From Chroococcidiopsis sp. TS-821 (GTDB lineage: Bacteria; Cyanobacteriota; Cyanobacteriia; Cyanobacteriales; Chroococcidiopsidaceae), in the NCBI RefSeq assembly GCF_002939305.1, contig NZ_MVDI01000001.1, positions 1,364,001 to 1,428,000 on the forward strand: a stretch of DNA of 64,000 nt, written 5' to 3'. The position numbers and the translations under genes are program-made. Below the pieces are notes generated by a model. That model was not told where the DNA came from. It did not search any database and was given only the letters and a program-made list of their open reading frames with translations. How positions within the stretch are numbered: position 1 is the first letter of the stretch; each line of letters opens with the position of its first letter. Below are positions 54,797 to 63,735 of this stretch, in pieces.

Positions 54797-55822
54797 TCAA
54801 GACAATACCATTTGGAACGCTTTCTCGTACTCATCGGTCATTGCCTGAACGCTAAAATGGTTAACAACATAGTCTCGGCAAGTTTGTCGGTCGAGTTTTA
54901 TTGCTTCTGGAATTGCCTCAATCATTTTTTCCAAAGAATGACAGACGAAACCTGTTTTGCCGTGCGCGATGACTTCCGGTACCGAACCGAGTCCCATACC
55001 AATAACTGGTGTACCTGTTGCCATAGATTCAATCATCACTAAGCCAAACGGCTCGCGCCAGGTAATCGGAAATAGTGTAACGGTAGCTCCGCTGAGTAAT
55101 TCTACTTTTTGTTCGTGGGACACTTCACCTAAATACTGAATCTGCTCGCCATCAATTTCCGATTCTATTTTTTCCCGATAAAAGTCGCGGTCAACAGCAT
55201 CAATCTTGCCCGCCATTTTTAGCGGTAAACCAGATGCGCGCGCAATTTGAATTGCTTGTAGAGGTCCTTTTTCTGGTGAAAGTCTGCCGACGAAAGCAAG
55301 ATATGCAGGTTGTGCGGGTGTAGGTTGGAAGGGATAAACAGCAGTATCTATGCCATTATAAACTGTGTGAATGTAGTTCAACCCTAAGCGAGGTTCTCGT
55401 TGTGCCTCGCTGATACTGATGTAAGGTTGCCAAGCAAAACGCCGAAACATCTTTTCATTATCAGGCGTAAAAATACCGTGCATTGTGTGTACAGTTGGCG
55501 TTTTGACAAAATGAGTGTACGGCAGCGCTGCACAGCCAACATGCGAATGAATGATATCAAAGTGATGCGCTGAGCTATAAACTTCAGATAACATTAGCTG
55601 TTCATAAATTCCTGGCTCTCGAATACTCGGATCGAGCCGCAAAGCTTGCTCGTGTACTGATACTAAGTGTGCTGTTGTAATCGAGTCACCAGAGGCAAAC
55701 AAAGTTACCTCATGACCGCGGCGAACCAACTCATCGGTCAACAAACTGACAATGAGTTCGATACCACCATAGCGAAAGGGCGGAACACGCTCCCATAGAG
55801 GAGCAACTTGGGCAATTTTCAT
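54797..55822 (-). CDS. GT4-family glycosyltransferase
   Basis: About 341 residues from ATG 55822 (MKIAQVAPLWERVPPFRYGG); the longer frame from 55909 adds a segment unlike the family. N-terminal Rossmann domain: IELIVSLLTDELVRRGHEVT, HSHVGCAALPY. C-terminal domain: LAFVGRLSPEKGPLQAIQIA with the phosphate-binding region, and LFPITWREPFGLVMIESMAT with the E-x7-E motif (REPFGLVMIE). GT4 enzymes transfer sugars from nucleotide-sugar donors in polysaccharide, glycolipid or sucrose-like synthesis. The acceptor is unknown. Hairpin at 54721 ends the gene. Confidence 0.9.
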   Translation of the reverse strand: MKIAQVAPLWERVPPFRYGGIELIVSLLTDELVRRGHEVTLFASGDSITTAHLVSVHEQALRLDPSIREPGIYEQLMLSEVYSSAHHFDIIHSHVGCAALPYTHFVKTPTVHTMHGIFTPDNEKMFRRFAWQPYISISEAQREPRLGLNYIHTVYNGIDTAVYPFQPTPAQPAYLAFVGRLSPEKGPLQAIQIARASGLPLKMAGKIDAVDRDFYREKIESEIDGEQIQYLGEVSHEQKVELLSGATVTLFPITWREPFGLVMIESMATGTPVIGMGLGSVPEVIAHGKTGFVCHSLEKMIEAIPEAIKLDRQTCRDYVVNHFSVQAMTDEYEKAFQMVLS

Positions 55823-56291
55823 TACTAGGTATGCACCAATAACAGGATCATTAACTGAACTGGCATTAAACTTAATGCCAATATAATTTGCTTGTACTTG
55901 ACAAAGCACTACCTTCTTTATGCAGATATACCACTAGAGGGATGCCGCCTGTACAAGTTTTTTAAGTAACAATGTAAATTTCAGAATTGTAACTTGAGTT
56001 ATGTCACTTTGACAGTAGTCTAGCGATGGATCGACTAAAGGAAGAAAAGAAACGTGAAATGGGAAAGTTGATATTTTTGCCTAATTCTTAGAAAAAATTA
56101 CGATTATGGGCAACGCAGCTAGCACTAAGCTCGGTAGGATAAGTTGATAGAGAACTCTTAATTTAAGCCAAGAATGGTTACGCTTCCGCTACAAAAACTT
56201 ATAGTAATTGGAAAATAAAGATGTTGCCGGATAGCTATGATGGCACAAGAGAGCGGTGGGAGATTCAGGTGCAGTGAGAGAGAAAGACCGC
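55823..56291. other. Divergent intergenic region upstream of the GT4 and histidine-kinase genes
   Basis: This 469-bp region contains in-frame but non-family codons upstream of each start. No NtcA box, operator palindrome or RNA gene was recognised. Confidence 0.4.
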
Positions 56292-58343
56292 ATGAGTATT
56301 AAGACTTCGGTACTGAGCGAGCTACTGCAAGCCTTACCTCAACTGCGAACTCAAATTTATTTCAAATCTTCCTTAACGGCGCTGTCGCATGCCATGGAAG
56401 ATCAGGTACTAGCTGCAACGACAGAAAACCCATTGCTAGTTGCGAGTTTTCAACGGGAAAGTTTTTATCGCCAGGAAGCAAATCGCTACCGCCGACTCGC
56501 GCAAAAAAGCAATCAGGTTTATGTTCTTGCGGCAGCAGAAACCGATTTTGCAAGTGCATCAGAAGAATATGAGACGATCGCTTTCGATCCGTATGAAGAT
56601 GCGTTACGCCATGAGTGGCATTTAGTCGTTATTTCGCAGCACTATACAATATGTCTTGTATGCCGCGAACGACAAAATCCAGCACTAGAGCTATATTCAG
56701 CAGAATTGCCTGTTAGTTTTGACATGGACCCCGCGCGTCAATTTGAGGGAATTTGGACGTCAGACCGCGAAGCAAGTCATATTGCCGCTGATATTTTGCT
56801 ACAACGGATTTTAACGTATCGACCGGAATTACGAACGAAAATTAACCAAGCACAGCGCGACTTTGGTCTATTACGTTTTTCGAGTCGCGCGTCTTCATCA
56901 ACGCCGACGCGCAAGCTCGTCGGGAAGCAACAGCGCTCATCGCAGCGTGTTGACTCAGATCCTTTTGTGCAGCGCTTAGTCACTTATCTGCAAGCGAGTC
57001 AATACAAGTTGCTCAAAGCGTACGGTTCGATCGCATTACAAGAGCGCAAAGAACGTTTGGTAAACTCGATTACTGCGGCAATTCGTCGCGGTAGCGATAG
57101 CGGTCAGCCACTACATCCACAAGAAATTTTGAAAGTAGCTGTACAGCAATTAGGCAAAGCAGTTTATGCGAGTCGCTGCTTAATTTATCGCGCGCAATCA
57201 ACAGATGCTATGGCAACAATTAGCCATGAGTTTGTCAGTTCTACAGGAGTATCGCCGCTGAGTGGAAAAATGCTCCTTTTAAAGCAAAATCCTTTATTTC
57301 AAGAAGCTGTACAGCAGCAAGAGCGAGTTTATGTTGCTGATACACAAAGTGACGCTCGCATTGGCAATTCTCAGGTTTTGGCAACTTTTGTTAAGCAATG
57401 GGCAATTCGGTCGTGGTTAATGGTGCCAATATTGTATCAAGGAAAATTGTTAGGCATGATTGAGTTACATCATTGTGGGGAGACAACCTACCAATGGCAA
57501 AAAGATGATATGGCCTTGGTAGAAGCGATCGCAACCCAAATCGGTGCTACCTTAATCCAAGCTGAAGCCTATGCCAACCTAGAAAACCTCAATCAGCAGT
57601 TGGAAGCTTTAGACCGTACCCGCAGCAATTTGATTGCGATCGCAGGTCACGAATTACGCACGCCGCTCTCAACGATCCAAGTATGTTTAGAAAGTCTTGC
57701 CAGCGAACCTGATATGCCGCTTGAGCTACGGCAAGTCATGCTCAACACTGCCTTAGGCGACTCGGAACGGATGCGGAAGTTAATTCAAGACTTTTTGACG
57801 CTTTCTAACTTAGAAAGTGGTCGCATCCAATGGCATCTTGAGTCTTTACCGCTCGAAGAGTGTATCAGCTTGGCAATTAGCCGCACGCGTACGCGGATCA
57901 ATACGGAAGATTTGCCGGAAATTGCGATTCAAATTCCTCAAGAATTACCGTTAGTGCGAGTTGATGGCGATTGGCTCGTCGAGGTCATTTCCAAACTTCT
58001 CGATAACGCTTGTAAATTTACGCCAGCTGATGGTCAAATTACGATCGCGGCGCGCTGTAATGACAGTCAAATGCTCGAAGTAATCGTCGCTGACACAGGA
58101 CGCGGGATCGAACCTAACCGCTTAGAAGTCGTCTTCGATCGCTTTTATCAAGAAGAGGGAGCGCTACGCCGTACCGCAGGTGGCACAGGCTTGGGGTTAG
58201 CAATTTGTCGTCAAATTGTCAATAGCTGGGGCGGTCAAATTTGGGCAGAGTCTGCGGGCAAAGATCGAGGCAGCCAATTTCACTTTACGGTTCCGATTAG
58301 TGAAAATCGTCCCGAGCAAATGTCATTAGTGACGAGTGGTTAG
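56292..58343 (+). CDS. Hybrid-input sensor histidine kinase with DICT and GAF domains
   Basis: About 683 residues from ATG 56292; a GTG at 56256 would add 12. Residues 1-190 form a DICT sensory domain (LSELLQALPQLRTQIYFKSS, LSHAMEDQVLAA). Residues about 265-425 are a GAF domain with KQWAIRSWLMVPILYQGKLL. The HisKA H-box IAGHELRTPLSTIQ lies near 450. The HATPase_c domain has LLDNACKFTPADG (N box), VADTGRGI (G1) and GGTGLGLAICRQIV (G2). No transmembrane segment, so it is cytoplasmic. DICT domains often occur with light- or redox-sensing signalling proteins. No response regulator is adjacent. Confidence 0.92.
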   Translation: MSIKTSVLSELLQALPQLRTQIYFKSSLTALSHAMEDQVLAATTENPLLVASFQRESFYRQEANRYRRLAQKSNQVYVLAAAETDFASASEEYETIAFDPYEDALRHEWHLVVISQHYTICLVCRERQNPALELYSAELPVSFDMDPARQFEGIWTSDREASHIAADILLQRILTYRPELRTKINQAQRDFGLLRFSSRASSSTPTRKLVGKQQRSSQRVDSDPFVQRLVTYLQASQYKLLKAYGSIALQERKERLVNSITAAIRRGSDSGQPLHPQEILKVAVQQLGKAVYASRCLIYRAQSTDAMATISHEFVSSTGVSPLSGKMLLLKQNPLFQEAVQQQERVYVADTQSDARIGNSQVLATFVKQWAIRSWLMVPILYQGKLLGMIELHHCGETTYQWQKDDMALVEAIATQIGATLIQAEAYANLENLNQQLEALDRTRSNLIAIAGHELRTPLSTIQVCLESLASEPDMPLELRQVMLNTALGDSERMRKLIQDFLTLSNLESGRIQWHLESLPLEECISLAISRTRTRINTEDLPEIAIQIPQELPLVRVDGDWLVEVISKLLDNACKFTPADGQITIAARCNDSQMLEVIVADTGRGIEPNRLEVVFDRFYQEEGALRRTAGGTGLGLAICRQIVNSWGGQIWAESAGKDRGSQFHFTVPISENRPEQMSLVTSG

Positions 58344-58533
58344 TAACTAGTTTCTCGTCAAGAATTTTAAGGGGCGGGGAGTGAGTGACTAGTGATGAGT
58401 TTTGAGTTGTGGCAAGTGCTCGGAGTTGGGCGGCAATTATTTTGAGTTCTTAGTTAACCCTCATTTGTCATTCGTAATTATTTATTTTTTCCTACCCACC
58501 TGCCTACTTGCTCTCTCGCTTTTTTGCCCCAAC

Positions 58534-58549
58534 TGTAACAGTTCCTAAC
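58534..58549 (-). promoter_or_regulatory. HLR1-like (RpaB) site upstream of psaD
   Basis: On the minus strand the sequence is GTTAGGAACTGTTACA: two imperfect direct hexamers, GTTAGG and GTTACA, separated by AACT. It fits the HLR1 consensus (G/T)TTACA-WWNN-(G/T)TTACA except for two bases of the first hexamer. A -10-like TACGAT follows at 58580-58585. RpaB acting through HLR1 controls photosystem I genes in other cyanobacteria, so light-dependent regulation of psaD is plausible. Confidence 0.5.
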
Positions 58550-58613
58550 ATAGTAGTGAGACAAGGGCGATCGCGGTGCTACGATGCCCTAAAAACCTCA
58601 AGGAAGTTAACTT

Positions 58614-59120
58614 ATGGCAGAAGAACTTTCGGGTCAAACACCAATTTTCGGTGGTAGCACCGGCGGATTATTAACAAAAGCATTTCGAGAAGAAAAGTAC
58701 GTCATTACATGGACGAGTCCCAAAGAGCAAGTTTTTGAAATGCCTACGGGTGGTGCTGCCATCATGCGGCAAGGTCCCAACAAGCTGGAACTTGCGCGTA
58801 AAGAGTATTGCATCGCGTTAGGAGGGCAACAATTACGCGCCAAATTCCGGATTACAGATTATAAAATTTACCGCGTTTATCCTAATGGCGAAGTTCAATA
58901 TCTCCATCCAAGTGATGGCGTTTTCCCTGAAAAAGTCAATGAAGGTCGTCAGAAAGTTGGCTACGTTGACCGTAATATTGGGAAGAATCCCGATCCGGCT
59001 AAGTTGAAGTTTAGTGGAATGACTACCTACAACGCGCCAGGACCAAAATCCAGCGAAGCTGGAAAAGGCTCTCAAGATACTAAATCTGGCTCGCTGCCGC
59101 GACAAGGTATCGAGATGTAA
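58614..59120 (+). CDS. psaD: Photosystem I subunit II (PsaD) with a C-terminal extension
   Basis: A stromal/cytoplasmic-side PSI subunit that docks ferredoxin and stabilises PsaC. The core is typical: [80 protein letters not shown] and [20 protein letters not shown]. Most cyanobacterial PsaD proteins end about residue 138-142 shortly after NPAKLKFSG. Here the chain goes on to 168 residues with a Gly/Ser/Lys-rich tail ([20 protein letters not shown]). AAGGAAG lies just upstream of the ATG. The extension is real unless a frameshift near 59020 has replaced the normal end. Confidence 0.97.
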   Translation: MAEELSGQTPIFGGSTGGLLTKAFREEKYVITWTSPKEQVFEMPTGGAAIMRQGPNKLELARKEYCIALGGQQLRAKFRITDYKIYRVYPNGEVQYLHPSDGVFPEKVNEGRQKVGYVDRNIGKNPDPAKLKFSGMTTYNAPGPKSSEAGKGSQDTKSGSLPRQGIEM

Positions 59121-59365
59121 GCTATCTTTGTCTCATTCAGGAGGGGTTTTCTTGACTAAGCCCTTCTTTGGAATAGATTCAAGAACCTTAATTTTCACCT
59201 CTTAGTCATAAGTCAGAGCCGGAAGCTAGAGTTATTAACAGCAACACTCTGCCTTCTGGCTTTTATGCTGGCGTGCAGAATTTATTGACAGCTACCCTGT
59301 TTTACCCGTATACCAAAAGTTGGTCACGCATCCTTTGACCTTCGACTTGCGACCTCTCATTCTTT

Positions 59366-60880
59366 ATGGTTTTTCCTAGTTTTTCCGAGTTCTCAGCTTT
59401 AGCTCAGCAAGGCAATTTTGTGCCAGTTTATCAAGAATGGGTTGCTGATTTAGACACACCAGTTTCTGCTTGGTACAAGGTTTGTTGGAATCAGCCGTAT
59501 AGCTTTTTGTTGGAATCGGTAGAAGGTGGCGAGAACATCGGACGCTATAGCTTTGTTGGCTGCGATCCGCTGTGGATTTTAGAAGCTAGGGGAAATCGGA
59601 CAACACAGCGCCATCGAGATGGTTCAGAAACTGTTTTTGAGGGCGATCCTTTCACAGCTTTAGCCGAGTGTTTAGCGCCGTATCATCCCGTGAAGTTACC
59701 GCAACTTCCACCAGGAATTGGTGGTTTGTTTGGATTTTGGGGATATGAATTAATTCGCTGGATTGAACCGCGAGTTCCAGTTCATGAAGCAAGTGAGACA
59801 GATTTACCTGATGGGTTGTGGATGCAGGTCGATCATCTCTTGATTTTTGACCAAGTCAAGCGCAAAATCTGGGCGGTTGCTTATGCCGATCTACGCGAGG
59901 CGCAAGGTGATTTGCAGCAAGCATATCAACAAGCCGAAAACCGCGTGACTCAAATGGTAAGCAAGCTACAGCTACCTTTATCATCTAAAGACACTGTTTT
60001 AGAATGGACTCCCCCAAGTACTAGTAATACTCCTAAGCTAGACTATACGAGTAACACGTCGCGAGCGGTCTTTTGTGCCAATGTTAAAAAAGCAAAAGAA
60101 TATATTCATGCTGGCGATATTTTCCAAGTTGTCCTCTCGCAGCGATTGTCTACTAAATATTTAGGCGATCCGTTTTCGCTGTATCGTTCTTTACGCCTAA
60201 TTAATCCTTCGCCCTACATGGCTTATTTTCACTTCCATGATTGGCAAATTATTGGTTCGAGTCCCGAAGTGATGGTCAAGGCGGAACGCGATGAAAATAA
60301 CAGTTTGATAGCAACAGTACGACCGATCGCCGGAACGCGCCCGCGTGGAAAAACACCGCAAGAAGATGCGGCTTTAGCAGAAGATTTATTGCACGATCCA
60401 AAAGAAGTGGCAGAACACGTGATGCTGGTTGATTTAGGGCGCAACGATCTCGGACGTGTTTGCCGAAGCGGTACGGTTAAAGTTGACGAATTGATGGTAA
60501 TCGAGCGATATTCGCACGTGATGCATATCGTCAGCAATGTTGTAGGTGAACTTGCACCTGGACAAAGTGCTTGGAATTTGCTCAAAGCTTGCTTTCCCGC
60601 AGGGACAGTCAGCGGTGCGCCAAAGATTCGGGCGATGGAAATTATTTATGAATTGGAAAAATGCCGTCGCGGTCCTTATTCGGGTGCGTATGGTTACTAC
60701 GATTTTGAAGGACAACTCAATAGCGCGATCGCAATTCGCACGATGATTGTCCGTAACCAAACTGTGAGCGTACAAGCTGGGGCGGGTTTAGTTGCGGATT
60801 CTGACCCTGATAAAGAATACGAAGAAACCCTGAACAAAGCCAGGGGTCTTTTAGAAGCAATTCGCTGTTTGCGCCCTTAA
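59366..60880 (+). CDS. trpE: Anthranilate synthase component I
   Basis: Converts chorismate plus glutamine-derived ammonia to anthranilate, the first committed step of tryptophan synthesis, together with TrpG encoded elsewhere. The 504-residue protein has the feedback-inhibition motif FLLESVEGG near residue 50, and the catalytic C-terminal half with VVLSQRLSTKYLGDPFSLYR, ATVRPIAGTRPRGKTPQEDA, VDLGRNDLGRVCRSGTVKVD and CFPAGTVSGAPKIRAMEIIY. QAGAGLVADSDPDKEYEETL closes the active site. TrpE is preferred over PabB because of LLES and total length. It follows psaD by 245 bp and is convergent with the MHYT gene. Confidence 0.95.
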   Translation: MVFPSFSEFSALAQQGNFVPVYQEWVADLDTPVSAWYKVCWNQPYSFLLESVEGGENIGRYSFVGCDPLWILEARGNRTTQRHRDGSETVFEGDPFTALAECLAPYHPVKLPQLPPGIGGLFGFWGYELIRWIEPRVPVHEASETDLPDGLWMQVDHLLIFDQVKRKIWAVAYADLREAQGDLQQAYQQAENRVTQMVSKLQLPLSSKDTVLEWTPPSTSNTPKLDYTSNTSRAVFCANVKKAKEYIHAGDIFQVVLSQRLSTKYLGDPFSLYRSLRLINPSPYMAYFHFHDWQIIGSSPEVMVKAERDENNSLIATVRPIAGTRPRGKTPQEDAALAEDLLHDPKEVAEHVMLVDLGRNDLGRVCRSGTVKVDELMVIERYSHVMHIVSNVVGELAPGQSAWNLLKACFPAGTVSGAPKIRAMEIIYELEKCRRGPYSGAYGYYDFEGQLNSAIAIRTMIVRNQTVSVQAGAGLVADSDPDKEYEETLNKARGLLEAIRCLRP

Positions 60881-60917
60881 AAAAATCATGGGGAGGCGAT
60901 CTTCTTTATCTCATTGA

Positions 60918-61682
60918 TTAATAATCTCGCATGCTGTAATCTCTACCCGCTTTATCAGAAGTGATTGCCAAAGTTGCACCTAAGATGAGAAACGTGAAGC
61001 AAGCGACGTAGAATGCTAAGGAACTATTATTAATAGTTGCACTTTCAATGTAGCGTTCGTAATCTTCTGTAAATCTTGCGGCTGCCATGCCAGTATAGTG
61101 CAACGATAGAATACCTGCACCCATAATGAGTGCGCTAATAATCAACTGTGGTCTTTTACTGACATTATGAGTTTGACGCCGGAATTTGATCGACAATTTT
61201 AATGCTACTAATGACACAACAACAGCAAGCACTACTGAAAGTAAAAATAAAATTGGATCGTAACGAATGACTGCAGTCATTTGCATTGCTGCCATTCCAA
61301 GATAGTGCATCACCCCAATCCCAACCCCCATCAAAACGGCACTGGTCAATAAAGTTGTTAAACTAACACGAGGTCGGCTCACAAGCGATAGTGACAAACC
61401 AGAGGCAAATATGGCTGCGAGTAGAGATACTAATGTAATGGGCAAATTGTAACCAATAGGAATTTGTTGTGCTGAGCTATGTAATGAGAAAGCCAGCATT
61501 GCAATAAAATGCATTGACCAGATACCTGTTCCCATGGCGATCGCACCTCCTACTAACCATACTTTACGGTCAGCGCCTTGAGAAGTTGCCACTCGACCAG
61601 CTAAATCGAGTGCGGTGTAAGAAGCAAGTACAGCAATAAATGCTGAGACAATAACTAGATAAGGGTTGTATGTAACTGTCAT
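60918..61682 (-). CDS. MHYT-domain integral membrane sensor protein
   Basis: A 254-residue protein made of the seven-helix MHYT module alone, without a GGDEF, EAL or kinase domain. The repeated signature appears as WSMHFIAMLAFS, MHYLGMAAMQM and LHYTGMAAARF, each followed by a conserved Met/His pattern thought to bind copper or sense oxygen, CO or NO. Strong hydrophobic helices run over the whole length (YLVIVSAFIAVLASYTALDL is the first). The isolated module suggests either a partner protein or a stand-alone metal-binding membrane function. Confidence 0.88.
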   Translation of the reverse strand: MTVTYNPYLVIVSAFIAVLASYTALDLAGRVATSQGADRKVWLVGGAIAMGTGIWSMHFIAMLAFSLHSSAQQIPIGYNLPITLVSLLAAIFASGLSLSLVSRPRVSLTTLLTSAVLMGVGIGVMHYLGMAAMQMTAVIRYDPILFLLSVVLAVVVSLVALKLSIKFRRQTHNVSKRPQLIISALIMGAGILSLHYTGMAAARFTEDYERYIESATINNSSLAFYVACFTFLILGATLAITSDKAGRDYSMRDY

Positions 61683-61944
61683 TTTTCTTTATCGTATTGC
61701 GCAAAAAAAACGTATGATGTTCTCTATTCGAAAACTATTTCAAAACTATAAGCCTGACTATTAATTGCAGATAACAACTTCACCTGGATCTACAAAATAC
61801 GTACCTAATCTAGCTACTACTTACTAACTCTTCTAGGTAAATTTCACTGAATTTTAGTTATTTATTCTAGCCATAACAAGTTTTCTTAAGTAGATTTACG
61901 TAAATCGTAAAGGTATCTTTATTTTTTACAATTGAGATGAAGCG

Positions 61945-62820
61945 ATGAAGTTTTACATTGTAGATGTTTTTGCTCAAAAGAAATATGCAGGTAATCAACT
62001 TGCAGTTTTTGTAGAATTAGGTGTTCTCTCAACCCAGGAAATGCAGAAAATTGCTAAGGAGATGAACTATTCGGAAACGACTTTTATTACCTCTTTAGAT
62101 ATGCAAGAAGGAGGTTACCCTGTACGAATATTCACACCAGAACAAGAACTACCTTTTGCCGGACACCCGACCTTAGGAACAGCTTACGTACTGCAGAAAG
62201 AAATTAGTCTCCCTATCAAGCAGATTATCTTGAACTTACAAGTTGGAAAGATACCTGTAACTCTTCATTATCAGGATGAAAATATAGAAGAATTGTGGAT
62301 GCAGCAGAAACCGCCTACCTTCGCTCAAACATTTACAGCCGAGACACTAGCCCCAATTTTAAATCTAGATTTAGAGGAAATTGATTTAGGATATCCTATT
62401 CAAGAAGTATCGACAGGAATCTCATTTATTATTGTTCCTTTGAAAAAGCTCTCAAGCTTAAAGAAAATTAAAATTAATCGAGATAAATATTTTGAACTAG
62501 TCAATCAAACTCAAGCAAAAGCAATTCTTGCTTTTTGCCCAGAAACAAATAAGCCGGAAAACAACTTAGCTGCTAGAGTATTTGCTGATGCTGTTGGTGT
62601 TCCAGAAGATCCTGCTACTGGAAGTGCGAATGGCTGTCTAGCTGGGTATTTAGTCAACTATTCCTATTTTGGCGCTGAATCAATCGATGTGCGTGTTGAG
62701 CAAGGATACGAAATTGGCAGACCTTCACTACTATTATTAAAAGCTGAGAAAAATGAGACAGATATAAAAGTTTTTGTAGGTGGTAAAGTAATTATGGTTG
62801 CTCAGGGTCAGTTTGTTTAA
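61945..62820 (+). CDS. PhzF-family isomerase/epimerase-like protein
   Basis: A 291-residue protein with the two-domain diaminopimelate-epimerase-like fold: FYIVDVFAQKKYAGNQLAVF at the start, the catalytic Glu44 in MNYSETTFIT, then FAGHPTLGTAYVLQ and DPATGSANGCLAGYLVNY, all diagnostic of PhzF. Phenazine synthesis genes are absent here, so it belongs to the wide group of PhzF-like proteins of unknown substrate. It starts with a possible leader upstream and is 15 bp before the peptidase gene, implying a two-gene operon. Confidence 0.9.
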   Translation: MKFYIVDVFAQKKYAGNQLAVFVELGVLSTQEMQKIAKEMNYSETTFITSLDMQEGGYPVRIFTPEQELPFAGHPTLGTAYVLQKEISLPIKQIILNLQVGKIPVTLHYQDENIEELWMQQKPPTFAQTFTAETLAPILNLDLEEIDLGYPIQEVSTGISFIIVPLKKLSSLKKIKINRDKYFELVNQTQAKAILAFCPETNKPENNLAARVFADAVGVPEDPATGSANGCLAGYLVNYSYFGAESIDVRVEQGYEIGRPSLLLLKAEKNETDIKVFVGGKVIMVAQGQFV

Positions 62821-62835
62821 CTGTAATAAAAGCCA

Positions 62836-63687
62836 ATGGCGCTTGAATTAAAAGAACGCTTATTTACTCATTTGCAACAAATTGTACGCGATCGCGACCC
62901 TTATTTGGCAACAGCAGGGCATTTTTTTGTTCAACAATACATCTATCAACAGTTAGAAAAATATGGACCTGTAGAAATTTTTGAATTTACTGTCCGAGGT
63001 AAAACGCACCAAAATTTGATTTTAAATCTACCTGGTAAACAGCATGGCTTTCCGATTTTAGTCGGCGCCCACTACGATGCAGTACCTGGAACGCCAGGCG
63101 CTGACGACAATGCTACAGGTGTTGCTGTTTTATTAGAACTAGCGCGAATTTTTGCAAACGAACCTGCAAAGCATCCTCTACGTTTAGTTGCGTTCGATCT
63201 TGAAGAATATGGCTTACTTGGTAACTCTGGTGCTTCCGAGTACGCAGCTTACTTATGCCAACAAAATCAACAACTACGGTTAATGATTTCGCTAGAAATG
63301 TTAGGTTATTGCGACTCTACCCCAGGGTCACAACAGTACCCAATTTCTTTATTAAAAAGATTATATCCAAATTGCGGTAATTTTATTGGTTTAATTGGTA
63401 ATCTACCAACAATTTTTGACTTAATTTACCTTAGCCGCAGTATTCGTCAAATTGGAGTACCAAGTGAATGGCTACCTGTATTTAATAAAGGTTCAATTGT
63501 TCCACAAACTCGGCTAAGCGATCACGCACACTTTTGGGATCGAGGCTATCCAGCAATGATGATTACAGATACTGCTATGCTACGCAATCCACACTATCAT
63601 AAAGCGAGTGATACGATTGAAACTCTGAACTTGGATTTTCTTGCAGGTGTTTGTCTGGGATTATCGCAAGGGTTACGCTGTTTATGA
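62836..63687 (+). CDS. M28-family metallopeptidase
   Basis: A 283-residue zinc aminopeptidase-like protein. Zinc ligands and catalytic acid are visible: GAHYDAVPGTPGADDNATG (His, Asp), DLEEYGLLGNSG (Glu-Glu) and SDHAHFWDRGYPAMMI (last His). The N-terminus has a short helical region and no obvious signal peptide or membrane helix, so the location is probably cytoplasmic. M28 members include aminopeptidases and glutaminyl cyclases; the substrate is open. Follows the PhzF-like gene by 15 bp. Confidence 0.88.
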   Translation: MALELKERLFTHLQQIVRDRDPYLATAGHFFVQQYIYQQLEKYGPVEIFEFTVRGKTHQNLILNLPGKQHGFPILVGAHYDAVPGTPGADDNATGVAVLLELARIFANEPAKHPLRLVAFDLEEYGLLGNSGASEYAAYLCQQNQQLRLMISLEMLGYCDSTPGSQQYPISLLKRLYPNCGNFIGLIGNLPTIFDLIYLSRSIRQIGVPSEWLPVFNKGSIVPQTRLSDHAHFWDRGYPAMMITDTAMLRNPHYHKASDTIETLNLDFLAGVCLGLSQGLRCL

Positions 63688-63735
63688 TATTTACAATACT
63701 GTTGCTTTTAGAGCGACACAGCTAATCGCTATCTA

